Source of the DNA: Pseudomonadota bacterium
Lineage (GTDB): Bacteria > Pseudomonadota > Alphaproteobacteria > Micavibrionales > Micavibrionaceae
NCBI GenBank assembly: GCA_016198545.1
Contig: JACQIJ010000007.1
Location: 1-15,590, forward strand
Length of the DNA: 15,590 nt
Reading direction: 5' to 3'
A program made the position numbers and the translations under genes. Numbering within the stretch: the first letter of the stretch is position 1; each line of letters opens with the position of its first letter. Positions 1-6,889 of the stretch are shown here, in pieces. The notes under the pieces were generated by a model. That model saw only the letters and a program-made list of their open reading frames with translations, made no database searches and was not told the origin of the DNA.

Positions 1-261
1 GGGCAGGGGAATCCGGCTGGAACGGCAGAACAGCATCAGGGCGGCGGCGATAAAGTCCTGGCTGTATTCACGCTCGGCCGCGCTTTCCTCATAATCGTTT
101 TCAATGGAAAAAATCATGGCTTTTTCGTCATCCGGTTTCGGCTTGGCGGCGATAATCTTGCCCGGCGGCGGCTTTTTCATTTCCTTTTGAACGCACAGGG
201 CGTAAATGGCCCTGTACGTCTCATGGTAATCGAAAATGATGCGTCTTTCCTCGTGCGGCAT
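1..261 (-). CDS. Hypothetical protein, 3' part outside the window
   Basis: The first 87 codons of a gene that continues past the left edge. The start ATG at 261 is preceded by GGGAGAGAGG, a good ribosome binding site about 4 bases away. The visible protein begins MPHEERRIIFDYHETYRAIY, has a Lys/Pro-rich stretch near residues 28-45, then an acidic segment and a helix-like hydrophobic run (FIAAALMLFC, about residues 69-78). I recognise no domain and no signal peptide, so it is probably cytoplasmic. It is divergent from the ExoD-family gene across a 106-base gap. Function unknown. Confidence 0.7.
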   Translation of the reverse strand, partial: MPHEERRIIFDYHETYRAIYALCVQKEMKKPPPGKIIAAKPKPDDEKAMIFSIENDYEESAAEREYSQDFIAAALMLFCRSSRIPLP

Positions 262-367
262 GCCCCTCTCTCCCGCAACTCTTGCTACAGCAATAGTAGC
301 ACCGCAATCGTTACATTTAGTTAACAAATGGCTTTTTTTGCATGATTTTTAGGAATATCATCCCTGC

Positions 368-1012
368 ATGACCGATGCCGCCGTGCCCGCCATACGCCCT
401 CTTTCCCGCCTGATTTCCGATCTGCGACAGGAGGTTCTGCGGGCCGAAAAAGTTAACATAGGCTTTCTGGCCGATGCCCTTCATGAAAGGGGGTTCGGCG
501 TACTTATTCTCGTTTTTGCCGGACCGATGGCGCTGCCGCTGCCCGTACCGCCGGGCATCAACCTCATTCTTGCCCTGCCCCTCGTCTTCCTGACGGCGCA
601 ACAGGCACTGGGGCGGCATAGGCTCTGGATGCCGGAGAAGCTTCTGCGCAAACCGATGCCAAAGGACAAAATGACCGGCCTTCTGGGCGGCATGGTTCCG
701 TGGTTTGAGAAAATAGAGCTGCTGGTACGCCCGCGCATGGGATGGATCACGCAGGACGGCCCGTCGCGCGTTTTCGGCGCGCTGGGGCTTGTCATGGCGT
801 TGACCGCCTGCCTGCCCATTCCGATGACGCATTCCGTGCCGAGCATGGGGCTTGTCCTGATGGCCGTCGGCACGCTGATGCGCGACGGGCTTGCGGTTGT
901 CGCAGGCGCCATCGTCGGCATCGGGTGGATCGGTCTTCTGGCTGGCGCCGTTATTTTTATCGGGCCGGAGGCGTTTGACATTATCAGGGAAACGGTTAGA
1001 TCGGTTTTATGA
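368..1012 (+). CDS. ExoD-family membrane protein
   Basis: A 214-residue integral membrane protein of the ExoD family (named for Rhizobium exopolysaccharide synthesis; biochemical role poorly defined). A soluble N-terminus (residues 1-40, with RLISDLRQEV) is followed by hydrophobic segments near 43-80 (GVLILVFAGPMALPLPVPPG, the Pro/Gly-rich stretch typical of the family), 133-169 (ALTACLPIPMTHSVPS) and 174-203. Length matches the family. The repeated 'LPxPxxxxxPxxGL' pattern in both halves suggests an internal duplication. The start has only a distant AGGA upstream, so it is less certain than the frame. The stop overlaps the dsbB start as ATGA, implying translational coupling and one transcript. 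Confidence 0.85.
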   Translation: MTDAAVPAIRPLSRLISDLRQEVLRAEKVNIGFLADALHERGFGVLILVFAGPMALPLPVPPGINLILALPLVFLTAQQALGRHRLWMPEKLLRKPMPKDKMTGLLGGMVPWFEKIELLVRPRMGWITQDGPSRVFGALGLVMALTACLPIPMTHSVPSMGLVLMAVGTLMRDGLAVVAGAIVGIGWIGLLAGAVIFIGPEAFDIIRETVRSVL

Positions 1013-1551
1013 TGATTGCCGCCGTCAAAGAAACTCTTTCCCATGCGCCGCTGGTCTGCGCAGCCATAGCCGCCTTTTCGCTGGCCGCGCTGGCTGCCGC
1101 GCTGACGGCGCAGTACGCCTACGGCATGGAACCATGCACGCTGTGCCTGTACCAGCGCGTTCCCTATGCGCTTACAGCCATTTTAGGACTTGCCGGATTT
1201 TTTGCCGCATGGAAATTCGGCAGACCCAAAGCCGCAGCTCTGCTGCTCTTTATCTCTTCGGTTGTTTTCCTGATCGGCGCAACTATCGCCCTCTATCACG
1301 CAGGCGTCGAGCAGCGCTGGTGGATATCGTTCCTTGAAGGCTGCAAGGTTACCTTCGATACGGGAGAAACCAAAAGCCTGCTGGAAAAAATACAGACCCT
1401 GTCCGCCGTCCCGTGCGATCAGCCCGCGTGGGAAGACCCCTTCTTCGGCCTGTCTATGGCGGCATGGAACGTCATCATTTCGGCAGGCGCGGCATTCGAC
1501 TGTCTGATCGCCTCGATCCTTATCGCGCGGAAAGCGAACGGAGTTCTGTAG
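1009..1551 (+). CDS. dsbB: Disulfide bond formation protein DsbB
   Basis: Inner-membrane quinone reductase that reoxidises the periplasmic oxidant DsbA. The 180-residue protein shows four membrane segments (about 14-34, 53-68, 75-97, 150-172). The first redox pair, Cys43/Cys46, lies in EPCTLCLYQR, which matches the DsbB signature CxLCxxQR. The second pair, Cys112/Cys136, lies in the second periplasmic loop (EGCKV and VPCDQP), in the positions of the interloop disulfide of the family. All four cysteines are therefore present. The gene overlaps the preceding ExoD-family gene by four bases. No dsbA is in the window. It converges with the 40-residue peptide gene four bases downstream. Confidence 0.93.
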   Translation: MMIAAVKETLSHAPLVCAAIAAFSLAALAAALTAQYAYGMEPCTLCLYQRVPYALTAILGLAGFFAAWKFGRPKAAALLLFISSVVFLIGATIALYHAGVEQRWWISFLEGCKVTFDTGETKSLLEKIQTLSAVPCDQPAWEDPFFGLSMAAWNVIISAGAAFDCLIASILIARKANGVL

Positions 1552-1555
1552 CGCC

Positions 1556-1678
1556 TTATGCGCCGATAAGTTTAAGAAAACCCGTGACGCCTAGAAAAAC
1601 CGTCATGTAAAAAATATAAAATCCGACGGACTGCTTCAAAGTGCGCTTCTTCCCGAAATCAAATAAATCGTCAAACAT
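1556..1678 (-). CDS. Small single-span membrane protein, 40 aa
   Basis: I take the start at 1678 because AGGAG lies six bases upstream; a longer frame opening at 1747 has no such site. The 40-residue product starts MFDDLFDFGKKRTLKQSVGF and has one hydrophobic span at about 17-39, with a basic stretch (KKRTLK) before it that would favour a cytoplasmic N-terminus. It resembles the first 40 residues of the 116-residue neighbour (shared MF start, G-KR, FY, and a closing LG/IG), so the two may be paralogous. The strong terminator at 1766-1798 separates them, and this gene starts about 90 bases beyond it. Function unknown. Confidence 0.7.
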   Translation of the reverse strand: MFDDLFDFGKKRTLKQSVGFYIFYMTVFLGVTGFLKLIGA

Positions 1679-1765
1679 GACCGGCTCCTGAAATTTAATG
1701 TTAAAATCCGGTCCTTTGTAGGCGTGCATCGCGCTGGAGTCAAGCATTTGCGCGGCTTTCAGGCC

Positions 1766-1798
1766 GAAAAGAAACCGGGCCGCTGCGATGCGGCCCGG
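1766..1798 (-). terminator. Intrinsic terminator after the 116-aa membrane protein gene
   Basis: Read on the minus strand, a perfect 9-bp GC-rich stem (CCGGGCCGC / GCGGCCCGG) with a six-base loop is followed directly by TTTCTTTTC. It begins 17 bases after the stop of the 116-residue membrane protein gene. Confidence 0.9.
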
Positions 1799-1815
1799 TG
1801 GATTTTCTTACGGAA

Positions 1816-2166
1816 TTATTCCTTGCCGACTGTGGTCAGCAGCGCAATGGGTATAAGACCCAGCATGATGCCTGACGTCCATGCAAGATATACGCCCGTC
1901 GCGACGATCAATATCGACATCGTGTCGCTCGTAGCCTTTCTTGCCGTCAGGATCGAGCCGCCCAGCCACAGGGTGAATATCGTCCCTATGAGCGTAAAGG
2001 TATGCCCGCCATCAAAGAAATTACCGGCATTCTCCACAACGCCCGCCATTCCAAGAAAATGGACAAGCACCGTTGACAACCCGGCCAGAGCTATCAATTG
2101 CGCGACATAAAACATGATCGCGCCCATGACATCCCTTTTTGCGCCTACATCAGAACTCCCAAACAT
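1816..2166 (-). CDS. Three-span membrane protein, 116 aa, unknown function
   Basis: The start at 2166 follows AAGGAGG with five bases spacing, which decides against a longer frame opening at 2214. The product begins MFGSSDVGAKRDVMGAIMFY and has hydrophobic segments near 13-40, 56-76 and 82-112. It carries no enzymatic motif I recognise. It lies 44 bases downstream of the HNH gene on the same strand and is probably co-transcribed with it. A strong intrinsic terminator follows. Its N-terminal 40 residues resemble the small 40-residue membrane protein encoded just beyond that terminator. Confidence 0.75.
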   Translation of the reverse strand: MFGSSDVGAKRDVMGAIMFYVAQLIALAGLSTVLVHFLGMAGVVENAGNFFDGGHTFTLIGTIFTLWLGGSILTARKATSDTMSILIVATGVYLAWTSGIMLGLIPIALLTTVGKE

Positions 2167-2210
2167 GACAACCTCCTTTTGTTTGAGTGACCGTGTCACC
2201 GCCTGCCGGA

Positions 2211-2777
2211 TCAATCCGTCAGTTCGGTGTCCCAGTACAGAAAATCCCCCCAGCTTTCGTGCAAAAAGTTGGGAGGAAACCTCCTACCATTATCCTGTAA
2301 CTCGTAAATCGACGGCTTGTGCGGATCGTTTAGCGGATACATGCCGCACTCGCGCGGCAGCCTGTCGCCCTTCATGATGTTGCATTCCTGACAGGCAGCA
2401 ACGATATTCGTCCATGACGTCCGCCCCCCGCGCGACCGGGGAACGATGTGATCGAACGTCAAATCCTGCGTCCGGAATATATCGCTGCAATACTGGCATT
2501 GCCACCGATCCCTCAGGAAAACATTGAATCGCGTGAAGGCGGGCTGCTGCGCTGCGGGTATATATTCCTTGAGCGCAAGAACGCTCGGCAACTTTATTTC
2601 ATGCGTGGGCGAACGGACGATGCGTTCGTATTCGGAGACAACCACGACTGTTTCACGAAAAATGGCCCTGAGCGCGTCCTGCCAAGACCACAGCGAAAGA
2701 GGGTAATAGCTGAGCGGCCGATAATCTGCATTCAGAATAAGGGCCGGACATTTTTCCAGCGGCGTACTGATATCCAT
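2211..2777 (-). CDS. HNH endonuclease family protein
   Basis: A 188-residue protein. The N-terminal part has the conserved CPALILNADYRPLSYYPLSLW segment (residues 10-30), found in a widespread alphaproteobacterial HNH family. The C-terminal HNH fold has CQYC (Cys94/Cys97) and CQEC (Cys129/Cys132) as a structural zinc site, and the nuclease motif FDHIVPRSRGG (Asp109-His110) with Asn124 in WTNIVAAC. The family is predicted to be a metal-dependent DNA nuclease; the cellular role is not established. Start choice is uncertain. ATG at 2777 fits homologue length; ATG at 2789 sits directly on the AAGGAG; GTG at 2813 has AAGGG eight bases upstream. It leads a minus-strand unit with the 116-residue membrane protein. 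Confidence 0.88.
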   Translation of the reverse strand: MDISTPLEKCPALILNADYRPLSYYPLSLWSWQDALRAIFRETVVVVSEYERIVRSPTHEIKLPSVLALKEYIPAAQQPAFTRFNVFLRDRWQCQYCSDIFRTQDLTFDHIVPRSRGGRTSWTNIVAACQECNIMKGDRLPRECGMYPLNDPHKPSIYELQDNGRRFPPNFLHESWGDFLYWDTELTD

Positions 2778-2817
2778 CCTTTCAAACATCTCCTTCCGTT
2801 GACCGATGAACACGGCG

Positions 2818-2852
2818 GAAACCCTTAAAAGGCGGGAAACTCCAAGGGTTTC
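2818..2852. repeat. Inverted repeat in the leader of the HNH gene
   Basis: GAAACCCTT (2818-2826) and AAGGGTTTC (2844-2852) form a 9-bp stem with a 17-base loop. It lies 40 bases upstream of the chosen HNH start and would fold in the mRNA. If the GTG at 2813 were used, the AAGGG ribosome binding site would be buried in the stem. Confidence 0.55.
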
Positions 2853-2868
2853 GCGGACTCCCCCTATA

Positions 2869-2874
2869 ATTATA
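2869..2874 (-). promoter_or_regulatory. Possible -10 box for the HNH gene
   Basis: A perfect TATAAT on the minus strand in an AT-rich patch, about 92 bases upstream of the HNH start. No good -35 is visible 16-18 bases further upstream, so this is tentative. Confidence 0.35.
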
Positions 2875-2929
2875 TTTTACAGGAAATCACGGGAAACGTA
2901 TAGATTCCGGGTCAAATAATCCTCTGATG

Positions 2930-2959
2930 CGGCGCAATATTATGGGACATATTGCGCCG
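2930..2959. repeat. 11-bp inverted repeat between carboxylesterase and HNH genes
   Basis: CGGCGCAATAT and ATATTGCGCCG form a perfect 11-bp inverted repeat around an eight-base centre. It lies 44 bases after the carboxylesterase stop. No T-run follows on either strand, so a standard terminator is unlikely. A protein binding site, a Rho-assisted stop or an RNA-stabilising stem are alternatives. Confidence 0.6.
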
Positions 2960-3002
2960 GGCCGCTGTGCCGCGAAATATAGTTTCAAGCATTAACGGCA
3001 GG

Positions 3003-3653
3003 TTAAGAAAGAACGCGCCGCAAAAATGCCGCGCCGTCGCGGATCCCGGCTTCGTCGATGCTGTGCGCCAGGCCGGGCGTGATGCTGCCCGTAATGGTAA
3101 AACCCGCTTCCTTCAGCTTTTTTACGGCCTGATGCCACGCGGCGACGGGCACGACGTTGTCCGCATCGCCATGAATAAGGTGCACGGGAATCTTGCGGAC
3201 ATTGTCCTCATCCACGCCTTCGCCCCAGACGAGCGCGCCGGAATAGCCGAGAACGCCCGCAAGATCGTGCGAAAAACGCGGGCCTGCATACAACGCCATC
3301 ATCGTGCCCTGGGAAAAGCCGACCAGCGCCGTTTTCGACGCGGACACGCCGTATTTTTCCATCGTCTTTTTGATGAAGTCCTCCAATATGGGCGCGGCCT
3401 GCTGTACGCCGCGCAAGATAGATTCGGGCGTCCATTCCTGCAGCGAAAACCACTGGCAGCCGAACGGCGCCATGTCGCACGGAAACGGCGCATCCGGAGA
3501 AACGAAAATGGCGTCCGGCAGCGCCTGCACGAAAAACGGCGCAAGGCCGATTAAATCCTGCCCGTTCGACCCAAGACCGTGAAGCAGCAGCACAAGCTGT
3601 TGCGGCGCGCCGCCCGATGCCGGGCCATGAGTATAGACGTTCAGCTTTTCCAT
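3003..3653 (-). CDS. Phospholipase/carboxylesterase family alpha/beta hydrolase
   Basis: A 216-residue cytoplasmic serine hydrolase of the bacterial carboxylesterase / acyl-protein-thioesterase-like family, expected to cleave short acyl esters or lysophospholipids. The oxyanion segment LLLHGLGSNGQD (23-33) is followed by the nucleophile elbow GFSQG (Ser114), the acid in HGDADNVVP (Asp165) and the base in GLAHSID (His197). Length is normal and no signal peptide is seen. The start at 3653 has GAAGGA about nine bases upstream. It begins 17 bases after the stop of the PAP2-like gene and is probably in the same operon, which hints at a lipid-related substrate, although the family is broad. Confidence 0.9.
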   Translation of the reverse strand: MEKLNVYTHGPASGGAPQQLVLLLHGLGSNGQDLIGLAPFFVQALPDAIFVSPDAPFPCDMAPFGCQWFSLQEWTPESILRGVQQAAPILEDFIKKTMEKYGVSASKTALVGFSQGTMMALYAGPRFSHDLAGVLGYSGALVWGEGVDEDNVRKIPVHLIHGDADNVVPVAAWHQAVKKLKEAGFTITGSITPGLAHSIDEAGIRDGAAFLRRVLS

Positions 3654-3670
3654 TACGCTTTATCCTTCTT

Positions 3671-4798
3671 CTACGTCCCGGATGCAACCAGCATTTCATC
3701 CCGGCCCGTCCATTTCCCGATCAGGACCCATAGAACCCCTGTCACAGCGATGGCCAGATATCCGTCGATCGCATAATGCCAGCCCAGATGAACCGAACCG
3801 ATCATGATGATGAAAAGATAGAGAGTGAAAAACCACCCGGCGAAACGATTGATCCGCCAGCCCAGCAATGCCTGCATGAAGGCAACGGCCACATGCATGC
3901 TGGGCATCGCGGAAATGCCGGAGAAAATGGCGGTCTTTCTTTCGCTGTACGCGTTCCAGAGGTAATCCATCGCGAAGAACTCATGGATGGGATAGGTTTC
4001 ATTCGCCTGCCGCAGATAGGACATCAGCGGCTCATAAGGATTTTCAAGGCCCGGATACACATTGCCGAAATAACACGGCCCCGCCGATGATAGCAAAACA
4101 GCCAGTACCGCGCCGTTTACAATCCACGACGCAACGAAAGTCAGGAAAAACTGTTCCCGCAGACGCGGACGTTTCAGGGAAAAAGCCTGCCACATGCAAA
4201 CCATGAATTTCGAGAAAAACCATGTCTTGTAGAAAAAGCTCAGCGCGCTGCTGACGATTGCAACGCCTATGACCGGCTGCAGCCACTGCCACGGATGGCG
4301 GCCGAAATGAAAAATTCTGTCGATTTCCGCCAGCGCCGGATCGAGCGCAAAGGGGTGCATGACAGGAATCAGGTTTTTCGCGGACGTGAACAGGGAGAAA
4401 AAAACGGGCATCAGGATGACCACGGGCAACGCCGTCAGCAAGCGGTCCCTGTTGAAAAGGCCGTTCCTGAAATCGGCCAGTATGGCGCGCGTCAGGCGAT
4501 GGGGCCGTTGCACGATCATGATGTAGAAGACGCGCCAGCTGACGTAAGCAAGAAGGAATGCCTGAATGGAAACGCGCAGCGGCATGGTGTAAAGAGTGCT
4601 GCTGACCGTTATGCCCGTATCGTAAATCCTGGCCAGAGCCGTTATCGACAGGCCAAAAGCAAGGACCATACCCGCAAAAATCATATTGAAGCGCGTCAGA
4701 AGCATGCCTGTCATTCTGTGAGAAAAGACAAAGTCCGTACAGCGTCTTTTAAGATCAACGCCTGCTTCTAAAATATCCAAAGAAATTCCGGGTATCAA
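3671..4798 (-). CDS. PAP2-superfamily membrane protein, inositolphosphotransferase (Aur1)-like
   Basis: A polytopic membrane enzyme of about 375 residues. Two catalytic motifs of the PAP2 superfamily are visible: GISAMPSMHVA (Ser300, His302) and SVHLGWHYAIDGY (His341, Asp345). The PSMH...HYAID pattern and the many-span layout resemble the Aur1/inositol phosphorylceramide synthase branch rather than a simple phosphatidic-acid phosphatase. It probably moves or removes a phosphorylated head group at the outer face of the inner membrane; the substrate cannot be read from sequence. The N-terminus is uncertain. The frame opens with TTG at 4798; in-frame ATGs occur at 4714 and 4705, all without a clear ribosome binding site. 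The carboxylesterase gene follows after 17 bases. Confidence 0.85.
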   Translation of the reverse strand: MIPGISLDILEAGVDLKRRCTDFVFSHRMTGMLLTRFNMIFAGMVLAFGLSITALARIYDTGITVSSTLYTMPLRVSIQAFLLAYVSWRVFYIMIVQRPHRLTRAILADFRNGLFNRDRLLTALPVVILMPVFFSLFTSAKNLIPVMHPFALDPALAEIDRIFHFGRHPWQWLQPVIGVAIVSSALSFFYKTWFFSKFMVCMWQAFSLKRPRLREQFFLTFVASWIVNGAVLAVLLSSAGPCYFGNVYPGLENPYEPLMSYLRQANETYPIHEFFAMDYLWNAYSERKTAIFSGISAMPSMHVAVAFMQALLGWRINRFAGWFFTLYLFIIMIGSVHLGWHYAIDGYLAIAVTGVLWVLIGKWTGRDEMLVASGT

Positions 4799-4801
4799 AT
4801 C

Positions 4802-4887
4802 TTATTATTTCTATAATAATCACCCTCTCGAATGTTTACCGGAATATTCCTTGTAAAATAACCGACGCATGTGGTAGTCCTAAGGAC
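4802..4887. repeat. Cluster of palindromes in the divergent promoter region
   Basis: Three symmetric elements lie between the PAP2-like gene and the protease gene: TTATTAT/ATAATAA with a four-base loop (4802-4819), the perfect palindrome GGAATATTCC (4841-4850), and GTCC-TA-AGGAC less its centre base (4877-4887). They may be regulator sites or RNA stems; no regulator can be named. Both flanking genes must have their promoters here, but I see no consensus -35/-10 pair that I would mark. Confidence 0.4.
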
Positions 4888-4917
4888 ATAATAAAAATCC
4901 AACGGAGAGAAACGAAA

Positions 4918-5988
4918 ATGAAATCCCTGAATAGCGCCGCCACGGCGGTTTTTGCCGGCCTTATGATCGTCACAGGAATGCAGGGAGAGGCGGCCGAGAT
5001 TAACGCGGACGGCGCAGAGATTTTTTTGCCGGCAGCGGCAATCGATACGGCCCGCAACGCGGCCGTCGGGATTGTAAGGGACGATAGCGATTACCTGCCC
5101 GTCCAGGCACAGGCGCGCGGAATACCCCCCGGGGAAAATAAAGAATCCATGCCTGGAATTCGCGGAAGCGGCACGCATATCGGCAACGGCTATATTCTGA
5201 CGGCGTACCACGTCGTCGAACAGCGCGACAAGGATAACCTCAAACAAACCATCATCCCCCGTGAAATCAGGATCAGGAGTCAAAATCTCGATGACCTGCC
5301 GGCGCAGCTTGTCGGCGCGAATGAATATACCGACATCGCCGTCTATCGCGCCGATCCCGCCAAGGCGGAAAAATATCTTGGCTCCGCCCGCCTTGCCGAA
5401 CGGGACATGCAGCGGGGGGAAAAAATCTTCACGGTCGGTTACCCGCTGGGCTGGGGGCCCACGGAGGCGTTCGGATACGTCGGCAGCAACGACATATTCC
5501 TGCCGACGGTCGAAAGCCGGCTGGTTCATCTCGACCTCTCCGCGTGCAACGGCAATTCGGGCGGCGGCATCTTCAATGCAAAAGGAGAAATCGTGGGCAT
5601 GGCTCATGCCGTTATCGGCGGCAACAAGGAAGGCGACGGCGTTTGCAGCAAAATCTTCTTCGCCATTCCCGGCGACGTCTTGAATGACATGGCCAAATCC
5701 CTGATCGCCGGGAAAAGCCCGAAATTCCCGAAAGTCGGCGCGGGACTGACCGTATCCAAACTCGGCGACAGCTGGCGCGTAGCAGTATCCGGAGTCTCGG
5801 GCCCTGCGGAAAAAGCCGGCCTGCAGACCGGCGATGTGTTCCTGTCCATCAATGGCATGCCGATCAAGGATGGCAAGAAACTGAAGAATTATCTCGTCGA
5901 GAAAACCAAACCCGGCGACACTGTTTCGCTGGAAATCATGCGGGGCAATGAAAAGAAAACCCTGTCCCTGACGCTGGGGGGATCGTAA
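4918..5988 (+). CDS. Periplasmic trypsin-like serine protease with C-terminal PDZ domain (HtrA/DegP-like)
   Basis: A 356-residue secreted protease. A signal peptide is visible (MKSL..., hydrophobic core about 8-20, likely cleavage near Ala26 after EAA). The trypsin fold carries His98 (LTAYHVV), Asp139 (EYTDIAVY) and Ser214 (CNGNSGGGIF), a complete triad. A single PDZ domain spans roughly 275-352 (GPAEKAGLQTGDVFLSINGM). Known DegS/DegP-type enzymes degrade or signal misfolded envelope proteins. With one PDZ and a cleavable signal it is not a classical DegP (two PDZ). Cys210, close to the nucleophile, and Cys243 could form a disulfide, as in chymotrypsin-like enzymes. GGAGAG lies about nine bases before the ATG. 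A long open frame on the opposite strand is a shadow. Confidence 0.9.
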   Translation: MKSLNSAATAVFAGLMIVTGMQGEAAEINADGAEIFLPAAAIDTARNAAVGIVRDDSDYLPVQAQARGIPPGENKESMPGIRGSGTHIGNGYILTAYHVVEQRDKDNLKQTIIPREIRIRSQNLDDLPAQLVGANEYTDIAVYRADPAKAEKYLGSARLAERDMQRGEKIFTVGYPLGWGPTEAFGYVGSNDIFLPTVESRLVHLDLSACNGNSGGGIFNAKGEIVGMAHAVIGGNKEGDGVCSKIFFAIPGDVLNDMAKSLIAGKSPKFPKVGAGLTVSKLGDSWRVAVSGVSGPAEKAGLQTGDVFLSINGMPIKDGKKLKNYLVEKTKPGDTVSLEIMRGNEKKTLSLTLGGS

Positions 5989-6017
5989 TTCGCACGGTTT
6001 TTCTTTAAAATGGAGCA

Positions 6018-6857
6018 ATGAGCACCGTCACACGCTTCGCCCCGTCCCCGACGGGGCGGCTGCATATCGGCCACGCATATTCCGCGCTGTTCGCTTACGG
6101 GCGCGCGGCAAAACCGGGCGGGCGCTTCATCCTGCGCATCGAGGATATCGATGCGGGCCGCTGCCGCCCGGAATTTGAGGACGGCATTTATGAAGACCTC
6201 TCATGGCTGGGCGTCGCATGGGAAGAACCCGTCCGGCGGCAATCGGAGCACATGGACGACTACCGCGCCGCGCTGGACAAGCTGGAAGACGGCGGCCTGC
6301 TTTATCCGTGCTTCTGCACAAGGAAGGAAATACAGGCGGAAATCACGCGCTCCCCTTCCGCGCCGCACGGCCCCGAAGGATACCTGTATCCCGGAACGTG
6401 CCGCGACCTCGGCAAATCCGAACGCGCGGATAAAATCGCTTCCGGCGTCCCCTACGCGCTGCGGCTTGATATCGCGAAAGCCTGCGCGGAAACCGGACCG
6501 TTGACATGGCTTGACCATGCGAAGGGGTTGCAGACGGCCGCGCCGGAAACTCTGGGGGATATCGTGCTGGCCCGCAAGGATACGCCCGCCGGTTATCATT
6601 TATGCGTCACGCTCGACGACCATCTGCAGGGCGTCACGCTGGTCACGCGCGGCGAAGACCTGTTCCACGCCACGCATATGCACCGCCTTCTGCAGGAACT
6701 GCTCGGCCTGAACGTGCCTGAATGGTGCCACCATAAAATGCTGTTGGATGAGGAGGGCAGGCGTTTTGCCAAGCGCAACAACGCCATCACGCTGCAATAT
6801 CTGCGGGAATCGGGCAAAACGCCTGCGGACATCACGGCGATGACCGGATTTTCCTGA
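6018..6857 (+). CDS. gluQ: Glutamyl-Q tRNA(Asp) synthetase
   Basis: A GluRS-like enzyme lacking the anticodon-binding domain. It activates glutamate and attaches it to queuosine at position 34 of tRNA(Asp). The 279-residue length is that of GluQRS, not of full GluRS. Visible motifs are RFAPSPTGRLHIGH (HIGH at 16-19), the zinc site PCFC...YPGTC (Cys98, Cys100, Tyr124, Cys128) and RRFAKRN (248-254) in place of KMSKS. GGAG stands only two bases before the ATG, a short spacing. It starts 29 bases after the protease stop. In many proteobacteria this gene follows dksA, which is absent here. Confidence 0.93.
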   Translation: MSTVTRFAPSPTGRLHIGHAYSALFAYGRAAKPGGRFILRIEDIDAGRCRPEFEDGIYEDLSWLGVAWEEPVRRQSEHMDDYRAALDKLEDGGLLYPCFCTRKEIQAEITRSPSAPHGPEGYLYPGTCRDLGKSERADKIASGVPYALRLDIAKACAETGPLTWLDHAKGLQTAAPETLGDIVLARKDTPAGYHLCVTLDDHLQGVTLVTRGEDLFHATHMHRLLQELLGLNVPEWCHHKMLLDEEGRRFAKRNNAITLQYLRESGKTPADITAMTGFS

Positions 6858-6889
6858 GACGTTTTTTGTGGTATGTTGCTGACAGAGAC

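Noticed and set aside
320..340. TTAAC/TAAC pair upstream of the ExoD-family gene as a CtrA site
   Set aside because: The spacing and one base deviate from TTAA-N7-TTAA.
4795..6018. A 407-codon open frame on the minus strand opposite the protease gene
   Set aside because: The plus strand encodes a protease with complete triad, signal peptide and PDZ domain. The antisense frame has no recognisable motif and no ribosome binding site, and long antisense frames are common in GC-rich coding DNA.
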